NCBI RefSeq assembly: GCF_041821145.1
Contig: NZ_JBGUBC010000010.1
Span: 1 to 64,000 of the forward strand
Reading direction: 5' to 3'
Source: Halopenitus sp041821145
GTDB lineage: Archaea; Halobacteriota; Halobacteria; Halobacteriales; Haloferacaceae
Length of the DNA: 64,000 nucleotides
Shown here piece by piece: positions 25,089 through 32,292 of this stretch (position 1 is the first letter of the stretch; each line of letters starts with the position of its first letter). The position numbers and the translations under genes were made by a program. Below the pieces are notes generated by a model. The model was not told the DNA's origin and searched no databases. It worked only from the letters and a program-made list of their open reading frames with translations.

Positions 25089-25105
25089 AATTTCAAAAAG
25101 AAATT
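25089..25105. promoter_or_regulatory. inverted repeat between polB and sufC
   Basis: AATTTC, spacer AAAAA, GAAATT is a perfect inverted repeat followed by TTTCC. It could be a terminator for polB. Because it lies about 90 nt before the suf operon in a very A+T-rich block, it could instead be an operator for an iron-responsive DtxR-family protein such as the one encoded at 29468. Confidence 0.35.
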
Positions 25106-25193
25106 TTTCCATTACGTGTCGTTTGTGCGGGTGGATCCGTAACCATTAACCGCGATAGCGACCACTAATCGTATACGAGGCACGACATAACTC

Positions 25194-26111
25194 ATGGCAA
25201 TTCTTGAGATCAATAACCTCCACGCTGAAGTGGCAGAAGAGGGCGGAGAACACATCCTCCGTGGCGTCGATCTGGAAGTCGCTTCCGGGGAGATCCACGC
25301 GCTGATGGGGCCGAACGGGTCCGGCAAATCGACGACTGCGAAGGTCATCGCCGGACACCCGGCCTACGAGGTGACCGACGGTGAAATCGTCCTCCAACTC
25401 GAAGAGGAGGACGTCGCCGACGTCGACGCCGACCTGGAAGAGGAGGACTACCGCTGGAACCTCCTCGAGTTGGAGCCGAACGAACGCGCCGCACTCGGCA
25501 TCTTCCTCGGGTTCCAGTACCCCGCCGAGATCGAGGGCGTCACGATGACGAGCTTCCTCCGACAGGCACTCAACGCGAAACGTGAGGAGCGCGAGGAACT
25601 CTTCGAAGACGAGGACGACGAAGCGGACGCCGACGAGGACGAATCGGGCTACGACAGCTCACCAATGGAAGGCCCCACCGACGAGGGCGAGATCGGCGTC
25701 GCCGAGTTCCAACAGCTACTCAAAGGGAAGATGGACCTGCTCGACATGGACGAGAAGTTCATGCAGCGATACCTCAACGCGGGTTTCTCCGGCGGGGAGA
25801 AAAAGCAAAACGAGGTGCTCCAAGCCGCGCTGTTGGAGCCCGCGATCGCGGTCCTCGACGAGATCGACTCGGGACTGGACATCGATCGACTCCAGGACGT
25901 CTCCGAGGGCATCAACGCGCTCCGAGACGAACAGGGAACCGGCATCCTCCAGATTACCCACTACCAGCGAATCCTCGAGTACGTCGAACCGGATCACGTC
26001 CACGTGATGCTCGACGGACAGATCGCCAAAAGCGGCGGTCCCGAACTCGCCAACGAACTCGAGGACGAGGGGTACGACTGGGTTCGAGAGGAAGTCTACG
26101 AGGCCGCGTAA
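25194..26111 (+). CDS. sufC: Fe-S cluster assembly ATPase SufC
   Basis: SufC is the ABC-type ATPase of the SufBCD scaffold. Walker A is GPNGSGKST (residues 38-46), the signature region FSGGEKKQNEVLQ is near residue 200 and Walker B is AIAVLDEIDSGLD. At 305 residues it is longer than bacterial SufC (about 250) because of an acidic insertion around residues 130-165 (DEDDEADADEDESG), a haloarchaeal adaptation. It heads sufC-sufB-sufD, a standard haloarchaeal order, with 52 nt to sufB. Confidence 0.93.
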   Translation: MAILEINNLHAEVAEEGGEHILRGVDLEVASGEIHALMGPNGSGKSTTAKVIAGHPAYEVTDGEIVLQLEEEDVADVDADLEEEDYRWNLLELEPNERAALGIFLGFQYPAEIEGVTMTSFLRQALNAKREEREELFEDEDDEADADEDESGYDSSPMEGPTDEGEIGVAEFQQLLKGKMDLLDMDEKFMQRYLNAGFSGGEKKQNEVLQAALLEPAIAVLDEIDSGLDIDRLQDVSEGINALRDEQGTGILQITHYQRILEYVEPDHVHVMLDGQIAKSGGPELANELEDEGYDWVREEVYEAA

Positions 26112-26163
26112 CGTCTCGTGATTACGCATACACATATAGGTTCGGAGACGTAACCAACATACA

Positions 26164-27588
26164 ATGAGTTCAGAAGACCTACAAGACACTGACACCGAAG
26201 CCCGCTTCGAGTTCAAGAAGGAACAGAAGTCGGCCTTCCAGGCGGAAAAGGGTCTCAACGAGGAGACCATCCGTCTCATCTCGGAGGACAAAGACGAGCC
26301 CGAATGGATGCTCAAGCGGCGACTTCGTGCGCTCGAGCAGTTCCAGAAGATGCCGATGCCGACCGACTGGCCCGGCCAGCCCGATCTCTCTGAGGTCGAC
26401 GTCGACGAGATCGTCCCGTACATCCGTCCGGACGTGGACGTCCGAGCGGGCGTCGACGATTGGACCGAGCTCCCCGACGAGATCAAGGACACGTTCGATA
26501 AACTCGGCATTCCGGAAGCAGAAAAGAACGCGCTGTCGGGCGTTGGCGCACAGTACGAATCCGAGGTCGTCTACCAGAATATGCGCGAGAAGTGGGAGGA
26601 CAAAGGCGTCATATTCTGTAACATGGACGAAGCCGTCCAGGAACACGAGGACCTCGTTCGTGAATACTTCATGACGAAGTGTGTCCCTCCGTCGGACAAC
26701 AAGTTCGCCGCGCTCCACGGCGCGATCTGGTCTGGCGGCTCGTTCGTCTACGTTCCCGAGAACACGACCGTCGACATGCCTGTGCAGGCGTACTTCCGGA
26801 TGAACTCCGAGGGAATGGGCCAGTTCGAACACACGCTCATCATCGCCGAGGAGAACTCCGAAGTTCACTACATCGAGGGCTGTTCGGCTCCCAAATACTC
26901 CGCGTTCAACCTCCACTCCGGCGGCGTCGAGGTGTTCGTCGGCGAGGACGCTCACGTCCAGTATTCGACCGTCCAGAACTGGTCGAAGAACACGTACAAC
27001 CTCAACACGAAGCGAGCCATCGTCGAAGAGAACGGCCGCATGGAGTGGATCTCGGGCTCGATGGGCTCGAAGGCCACCATGCTGTACCCGTCGACGATCC
27101 TTAAGGGTCGCGGCGCCTCCGACAACCACATCACCATCGCCTTCGCTGGCGAGGGACAGGACATCGACACCGGCGCGAAGGTCTACCATAACGCGCCGAA
27201 CACCAAATCCACGATCGAGTCGAAGTCGATCGCCAAGGACGGCGGCCGCACGAACTACCGTGGCCTCGTCCACATCGCCGACGGTGCCGAGAACTCCTCG
27301 ACTGCCGTCGAATGTGACGCGCTGATGTTCGACAACGAGTCCACGTCGGACACCATGCCGTACATGGAGATCAACGAATCGAAAGTCGACGTCGCTCACG
27401 AGGCGACCGTCGGGAAGATCGGCGACGAGGACATCTTCTACCTCCAGTCGCGCGGTCTCGACGACGACGATGCCAAACAGATGATCGTCTCGGGCTTCAT
27501 CGAGCCGATCACGGAGGAGTTGCCCATCGAGTACGCCGTCGAGTTGAACCGACTGGTCGAACTCGAGATGGAGGGGTCGCTCGGATAA
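26164..27588 (+). CDS. sufB: Fe-S cluster assembly protein SufB
   Basis: The 474-residue scaffold subunit has a helical N-terminus (LNEETIRLISEDKDEPEWML) and the conserved segments GVGAQYESEVVYQNMRE, EGCSAPKYSAFNLHSGGVEVFV and QNWSKNTYNLNTKRA. The beta-helix core typical of SufB follows, and near the C-terminus the sequence reads ESKVDVAHEATVGKIGDEDIFYLQSRGL. The Cys in GCSAP and the distal conserved His/Glu residues take part in cluster assembly. Its TAA overlaps the sufD ATG by one base. Confidence 0.93.
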   Translation: MSSEDLQDTDTEARFEFKKEQKSAFQAEKGLNEETIRLISEDKDEPEWMLKRRLRALEQFQKMPMPTDWPGQPDLSEVDVDEIVPYIRPDVDVRAGVDDWTELPDEIKDTFDKLGIPEAEKNALSGVGAQYESEVVYQNMREKWEDKGVIFCNMDEAVQEHEDLVREYFMTKCVPPSDNKFAALHGAIWSGGSFVYVPENTTVDMPVQAYFRMNSEGMGQFEHTLIIAEENSEVHYIEGCSAPKYSAFNLHSGGVEVFVGEDAHVQYSTVQNWSKNTYNLNTKRAIVEENGRMEWISGSMGSKATMLYPSTILKGRGASDNHITIAFAGEGQDIDTGAKVYHNAPNTKSTIESKSIAKDGGRTNYRGLVHIADGAENSSTAVECDALMFDNESTSDTMPYMEINESKVDVAHEATVGKIGDEDIFYLQSRGLDDDDAKQMIVSGFIEPITEELPIEYAVELNRLVELEMEGSLG

Positions 27589-28796
27589 TGAGTGCGCAAC
27601 TACCCGCCTCCCTTTCGGAGGACACGGTCCGACGTATCGCCGAGGAACGCGATGAGCCAGACTGGCTCCTTGAGACACGTCTCAACGCGCTCAATGCGCT
27701 CGATGACCTCGATCTTCCGGACGTCATCCAGACCCCCGGACGTCGCTGGACGAACCTGGATGCCCTCGACTTCGAGTCCCTGGTCGACCCGCTCGACCAG
27801 GCCGACGTCACCGAACGCGCCGGCGACGAAGGAGCCGTCGTGCTCCCGTTCACCGAGGCATTCGAGGAGTACGGCGACGTCATCGAGGCGAACTTCGGCT
27901 CCGTACTCGATCCACAGGAGAATTACTTTACGGCCCTCTCGGTCGCGCTCTTTACCACGGGGACGTTCGTCTACGTGCCCGAGGGCGTCGACGCCGAGGA
28001 CGTCACGGTTCGCGCGGAGATGAACTCCCGGTCCCTGTTCAGTCAGACGCTCGTGGTCACCGAGGAGTCCTCCTCGGTCACGATCCTCGAGGGGATCGAG
28101 TCCGGCGAGGCCGTCGACGGCGACCGCTACTTCAGCAATCTGGTGGAGATCGCTGCCGGGGAGAACTCCTACGTCCAGTATGGCTCCCTGCAGAACCTCG
28201 ACGAGGACACCTACACGTACACGCTCAAGCGCGGCGACACTGACGACTACTCGACGATCAACTGGATCGAAGGGAATCTCGGCTCCAAGCTCACTCGCTC
28301 GGACGTCGAGACCGAACTGAACGGCGACGGGTCGGAAACGCAGATCGTCGGGGCCTTCTTCGGCCACGAGGACCAGCACTTCGACCTCAACGCCCGTGTC
28401 TGGCACAAAGCCGAACACACGACGGCCGATCTCGTCACGCGCGGCGTCCTCGACGACGTCGCCCGCTCCGTCTACGAGGGTGTTCAAGACGTCGGCGGCG
28501 ACGCCTGGAACACATCCAGTTACCAGCGTGAGAACACGCTGATGCTGTCGGACGAGGCCGAGGCCGACGCGTCACCGAAGCTCATCATCAAGAACCACGA
28601 CACGGAAGCGTCCCACTCCGCCACCGTTGGGCAGGTCGACGCCGAGGAGCTGTTCTACATGAAGAGCCGCTCGATCGACCCGACTACCGCTCGAAACATG
28701 CTCGTCGAGGGCTTCTTCGTGCCGGTCCTCGAGGAGATCCGCGTCGATGAGTTCCGGACCGACCTCGAGGAACTCGTCGAAGCGCGTCTGGAGTAG
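27588..28796 (+). CDS. sufD: Fe-S cluster assembly protein SufD
   Basis: The 402-residue protein is a SufB paralogue. It shares the opening pattern (LSEDTVRRIAEERDEPDWLL), the central beta-helix (NWIEGNLGSKLTRSDVETEL) and the end (EASHSATVGQVDAEELFYMKSRSIDPTTARNMLVEGF). It forms the SufBC2D complex, receiving iron and sulfur for nascent clusters. It starts on the last base of sufB. A T-rich stretch (28822-28840) follows and may terminate the operon. Confidence 0.92.
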   Translation: MSAQLPASLSEDTVRRIAEERDEPDWLLETRLNALNALDDLDLPDVIQTPGRRWTNLDALDFESLVDPLDQADVTERAGDEGAVVLPFTEAFEEYGDVIEANFGSVLDPQENYFTALSVALFTTGTFVYVPEGVDAEDVTVRAEMNSRSLFSQTLVVTEESSSVTILEGIESGEAVDGDRYFSNLVEIAAGENSYVQYGSLQNLDEDTYTYTLKRGDTDDYSTINWIEGNLGSKLTRSDVETELNGDGSETQIVGAFFGHEDQHFDLNARVWHKAEHTTADLVTRGVLDDVARSVYEGVQDVGGDAWNTSSYQRENTLMLSDEAEADASPKLIIKNHDTEASHSATVGQVDAEELFYMKSRSIDPTTARNMLVEGFFVPVLEEIRVDEFRTDLEELVEARLE

Positions 28797-28872
28797 TCGC
28801 CGTCGCGGCTCGCGACCGCCCGATTTTTTCGTTGTTCTTTCACCTGCAGGAGAACGCATCCCGAGGGGAACT

Positions 28873-28939
28873 CCTTAAGTCGCTCACCCCCTGAGAACGG
28901 GGTATGCGACCGGTATCGCCGATCGGAGGTGTTCGATGA
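28873..28939 (+). promoter_or_regulatory. promoter with overlapping 11-codon leader ORF
   Basis: A TATA-like cttaag (28873-28878) lies 28 nt before an ATG at 28904. That ATG opens an 11-codon frame (MRPVSPIGGVR) whose TGA overlaps the ferritin-like ATG at 28936. A Shine-Dalgarno sequence (GGAGGT, 28925-28930) sits within it. The arrangement predicts a leaderless leader peptide followed by coupled translation of the main gene. Confidence 0.45.
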
Positions 28940-29421
28940 GCGTGGGAAGTCGGATCACCTCCGACGACCAACTCGCACGCCTCCTACAGATCGGTATCGT
29001 CCTGGAGGAGGTCGTCGAGGCGCGCGCGTATCACCATTATCGAAGCCTCGACGACGAACTCGACGCGGAGATCGAAGACCTTCTCGAGCACGCGGCCGAG
29101 GAGTCGGCCGAGCACCGCGAGCGGCTGGAGACGCTCATCGAGGGGCTTGACGTCGAGAGCGTTCCATTCGAGGAGATCGAGGGACTCGTGGAGGCTCGAT
29201 ACGGCCGGACGCAACCGGAGGACTTCGATGGCGTGTTGTACGACGCGCTGTGTAACGAGGAGACGGCCTACAAGTTTTATGACGACCTCATCGAGGCGAT
29301 CGAGGCGTCCGAGACGACGTTCGCGATCGATCGCGAGGAGCTGTTGGAAACGCTCTCGACGATCCGAAAGGAGGAGGCGGAGGGTGTCGAGGACGTGACC
29401 GCGATCATGGAGGAGCGATGA
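28936..29421 (+). CDS. ferritin-like/rubrerythrin-family protein
   Basis: The 161-residue all-helical protein carries the spacing of a diiron four-helix bundle: EEVVEARAYHHY in the first helix, HAAEESAEHRERLE (E..ExxH) in the second, CNEETAYKFYDDLIEAIE in the third and RKEEAEGVEDV in the fourth. Such proteins store or detoxify iron or reduce peroxide; there is no rubredoxin tail. It lies between the suf operon and a DtxR/SirR regulator, which supports a role in iron handling. Its stop overlaps the start of a 17-codon mini-ORF. Confidence 0.75.
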   Translation: MSVGSRITSDDQLARLLQIGIVLEEVVEARAYHHYRSLDDELDAEIEDLLEHAAEESAEHRERLETLIEGLDVESVPFEEIEGLVEARYGRTQPEDFDGVLYDALCNEETAYKFYDDLIEAIEASETTFAIDREELLETLSTIRKEEAEGVEDVTAIMEER

Positions 29422-29471
29422 GACGAGCTGACGAGCAAGCGATGGCCACGATCGGGGAGGATCAGCCGTGA
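29418..29471 (+). CDS. 17-codon coupling mini-ORF between ferritin-like gene and sirR
   Basis: An ATG overlaps the ferritin-like stop (ATGA, 29418-29421), and the frame (MRRADEQAMATIGEDQP) ends in a TGA that overlaps the GTG start of the regulator (GTGA, 29468-29471). Both junctions are exact 4-nt overlaps, so ribosomes could pass through all three frames. The peptide itself has no recognised feature; the likely purpose is translational coupling. Confidence 0.35.
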   Translation: MRRADEQAMATIGEDQP

Positions 29472-29899
29472 ACACTGCAGACCAGTATCTCAAGACGATT
29501 TACCTGATCCAACGACAGGAGGACGGACCGGCCTCGACGGGAGCGATCGCCGACGCGCTGGACGTGAGTCCCGCAAGCGCAAACGAGATGATCGGCAAAC
29601 TCGAGTCGCGGGGGTTCGCCGATCACGAGAAGTACAAGGGGGTACAACTCTCCGAGGACGGGATCGTGCGCGCGAGAGACGCGTTACAGACCTACTGTAT
29701 CATCGAGCGGTTTCTCGCGAACGTCCTTGCCGTCGAGGAGTTCCGCGCGGAGGCACGCGAACTGGAGGCCGTGATCGACGACACCGTCGCCGATCGGCTC
29801 GATACGATCATCGACCGGAAATCGGAGTGTCCCGACTGTTTCGACCCGGAGGCGGACGCCTGTAGCTGTCTGGAGGTCGCTTTCGAGGGCGCCGACTGA
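29468..29899 (+). CDS. sirR: DtxR/SirR-family metal-dependent regulator
   Basis: The 143-residue protein has the DtxR N-terminal winged helix (QYLKTIYLIQRQEDGPASTG, LDVSPASANEMIGKLESRGFADHEKYKGVQLSEDG) and a dimerisation domain with metal-site residues. It ends in a Cys-rich segment (SECPDCFDPEADACSC) seen in haloarchaeal SirR proteins. The family represses iron or manganese uptake genes when metal is bound. A GTG start at 29468 is indicated by the N-terminus NTADQYLKTIY. It follows the suf and ferritin-like genes, which are plausible targets. Confidence 0.82.
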   Translation: MNTADQYLKTIYLIQRQEDGPASTGAIADALDVSPASANEMIGKLESRGFADHEKYKGVQLSEDGIVRARDALQTYCIIERFLANVLAVEEFRAEARELEAVIDDTVADRLDTIIDRKSECPDCFDPEADACSCLEVAFEGAD

Positions 29900-29998
29900 C
29901 GCTTGCGGCGACGTCCCGATCGGAGGTGCTACCGGCACAGCAGAATTCCGACCGAAACGAAATACTCACAAGGGACAGGGGCCTCCCTACGAACGAGC

Positions 29999-30102
29999 AG
30001 TCCCGTGGTGTAGTGGCCAATCATATGGGCCTTTGGACGTCGAGCGTGGATTCGTTCGGCGGAAGACAGCCCATGACGGCGGTTCGAATCCGCCCGGGAC
30101 TA
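29999..30102 (+). tRNA. tRNA-Gln (UUG), intron-containing
   Basis: Acceptor strands AGTCCCG and CGGGACT pair fully, with discriminator A at 30102; CCA is not encoded. The anticodon loop C-T-TTG-G-A (anticodon 30033-30035) follows an ATGGGC stem that pairs with GCCCAT. A 31-nt intron (30037-30067) interrupts the usual position between bases 37 and 38. Its ends can form the bulge-helix-bulge recognised by the archaeal splicing endonuclease. The T-arm is GGCGGTTCGAATCCGCC. The spliced tRNA is 73 nt. Confidence 0.95.
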
Positions 30103-30478
30103 CTACTAACCCTTCCAGAGTCCCGGATACTGATGGTGTTGGTCTGGTCGACACGGCGAATATCCATGAGTACGCGAGTGAATTAGACCGTCTCACTTTT
30201 CAATCCTAATCCGAACAGTGCCGAGAGTTCACCCGTGGATTTATCATCTCGATACGCAAAAGGAAGGTCACAGGAAGTACCAACGAAATGGAATGTGCAC
30301 TCAACCATCGAGTAGGGGTCGACGGCGATCCGACCGGTAGTCGCGGCCAGTGTTCCTGAGGGCTTCCCTGGTCCACTGGCGAAGCAGAGACCGGCACTCC
30401 AGCGGTCAGTCGGCCATACATCACGCGGACGGGCCGCGTGAACTGGGAGCGATCGAGGATCTATGCAGGAACTAACGT
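30103..30478. other. intergenic region after tRNA-Gln, possible gene remnants
   Basis: No complete gene is convincing. On the plus strand a stop-terminated frame at about 30130-30206 reads DTANIHEYASELDRLTFQS. On the minus strand a frame ending at 30183 reads MVECTFHFVGTSCDLPFAYR and then STGELSALFGLGL. Both look protein-like but lack good starts and a family match. They may be decayed ends of genes or insertion elements placed beside the tRNA, a frequent integration site. The last part must hold the promoter for the transporter at 30479. Confidence 0.35.
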
Positions 30479-32209
30479 GTGACTGATCCAACCGAGAATA
30501 CGTCCAAGAGGGACGAGTTGACGGTTCGAGAACAGTTATTCCACGCGGATCTCGACAGGGATCCCGGAGAGACCAACGTTCAACGGTTCGGCATTGACGT
30601 CCACCCGGTCGTATTCCCGCTCTCGGTACTCGCACTCGCGGTATTCGTTGTACTCACAATTGGACTGGGAGAGCAGGCCGCAACGGCGTATCAGACGGTG
30701 TTCGACTACGTCAACAGAAACTTCGGCTGGCTCTACGTGCTGGCGGTCAACGTTTTCATCATCGCACTGGTCGCCTTTGGGTTCAGCCGGTACGGGAACA
30801 TCAGACTCGGCGGGCCCGATGCGGACCCAGAGTTTTCTCGGCTCAGTTGGCTCGCAATGCTGTTCACTGCCGGCATGGGGGTTGGCCTCCTGTTTTTCGG
30901 CGTTGCTGAACCGATATCCCATCTCCTCTCCGGTGGCGGCTCGTTTTTCGACGTCCCACCGGAAACACCCGCTGCTGGCCGAGCAGCGACGGCGATCACG
31001 ATGTTTCACTGGGGGTTTCACCCGTGGGCGATCTACGGGGTGGTCGGCCTTGGGCTTGCCTTCTTCGCCTTCAACCGCGGGCTCCCGCTCAGCTTTCGGT
31101 CCATTTTCTATCCGCTGCTTGGCGGCCGGATCTACGGCTTGCCGGGCCACGTGGTCGATCTCGCTGCGGTCATCGCGACGATCTTCGGGCTGGCGACAGC
31201 TGCGGGACTCGCCGCACTCCAGATCAACGCCGGACTCGACTTCGTGGCCACGACCTACTTCGCCGCCACCATTCCCACCACGATCTGGAGTACGGTCATC
31301 ATTATCGCGGTGATCATCGCTGTCACCACGCTGTCGGTTCTGGCTGGCCTCGAGAACGGCATCAGGCGGCTGTCACAGGTGAACGTGGTACTGATGGTGG
31401 CGTTGCTCCTGTTCGTGGTCGGTGGCGGGCCGACGGTGTACCTGCTCGATGTTTTCGACAGTGGGCTCGGGGCGTATCTGGGGAACTTTCTTGCACTGAG
31501 TTTCCATGCGGAAGCATTCGCCGGGTCGGACGCCGACTGGCAACACGGTTGGACGATCTTCTTTTGGGGCTTCTGGATCGTCTGGGCACCGTTCGTCGGC
31601 ATGTTCATCGCCCGTATCTCGAAGGGGCGAACGATCCGTGAGTTCGTGGGTGGTGTACTGGTCGTGCCAGCGCTGTTCTCGTTAGTCTGGATGGCTGTGT
31701 TCAACGGAGCTGCGATTTTCGTCGAACTGAACGTTCTCAGTGGTGGGGTCGTCGGGCCACTCCAGGACCACGGACGGGCCGTCGCGCTGTTCGAGATGCT
31801 GTCGTTTTATCCATTCACGTTTGCGACGAGCCTCATCGCTACCGTGAACCTGGTGACCTTCGCAGTAACGTCGATCGATTCGGGATCGCTGGTCACGAGC
31901 TATCTGACCGCCGGCGGGAAACAGGAGACGGCGGCACGCCAACGAGTCATGTGGCCGATTCTTATCGGCGGAACCGCGGCTGTGTTGCTGGTGGGGAATG
32001 GCCTGAAAGCACTCCAGACCGCGGTTATCGCAACCGGGCTCCCCTTCGTGGTACTCATTCTGGTCATGGTCTACACGATCTATCTGGGGCTTCGTCGCGA
32101 GATCGAAATTCACCGATCGGCGGCGTATCGAGAAGCCGTCAAACAGCACACAGACTCGGATCCGGTCGATCCTACTCGCCCGCCTCTGTCCACCCGACGA
32201 GACGATTGA
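30479..32209 (+). CDS. BCCT-family betaine/carnitine/choline transporter
   Basis: The 576-residue protein has about 12 membrane segments after an acidic N-terminus of about 40 residues. It carries BCCT signatures: GMGVGLLFFGVAEP, ITMFHWGFHPWAIYG with the aromatic substrate box, and IFFWGFWIVWAPFVGMFIARISKGRTIREF. It imports glycine betaine or related compatible solutes, driven by sodium or protons, to balance salt. The start codon is GTG. The C-terminal tail is polar, as in osmosensing BCCT carriers, though short. A large sensor kinase follows on the opposite strand, convergent, but no link is proven. Confidence 0.92.
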   Translation: MTDPTENTSKRDELTVREQLFHADLDRDPGETNVQRFGIDVHPVVFPLSVLALAVFVVLTIGLGEQAATAYQTVFDYVNRNFGWLYVLAVNVFIIALVAFGFSRYGNIRLGGPDADPEFSRLSWLAMLFTAGMGVGLLFFGVAEPISHLLSGGGSFFDVPPETPAAGRAATAITMFHWGFHPWAIYGVVGLGLAFFAFNRGLPLSFRSIFYPLLGGRIYGLPGHVVDLAAVIATIFGLATAAGLAALQINAGLDFVATTYFAATIPTTIWSTVIIIAVIIAVTTLSVLAGLENGIRRLSQVNVVLMVALLLFVVGGGPTVYLLDVFDSGLGAYLGNFLALSFHAEAFAGSDADWQHGWTIFFWGFWIVWAPFVGMFIARISKGRTIREFVGGVLVVPALFSLVWMAVFNGAAIFVELNVLSGGVVGPLQDHGRAVALFEMLSFYPFTFATSLIATVNLVTFAVTSIDSGSLVTSYLTAGGKQETAARQRVMWPILIGGTAAVLLVGNGLKALQTAVIATGLPFVVLILVMVYTIYLGLRREIEIHRSAAYREAVKQHTDSDPVDPTRPPLSTRRDD

Positions 32210-32292
32210 CCTGTCCAACGCACGGAAATGTGTCTTCGAAGGTACCAGGCGGTGATCAACGGGGAAGCGTCCGTCCACAACTCAGTCTCGCT

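Noticed and set aside
29999..30102. tRNA-Gln as the attachment site of the A+T-rich element
   Set aside because: The element lies 27 kb away and no duplicate of the tRNA 3' end is seen at its edge.
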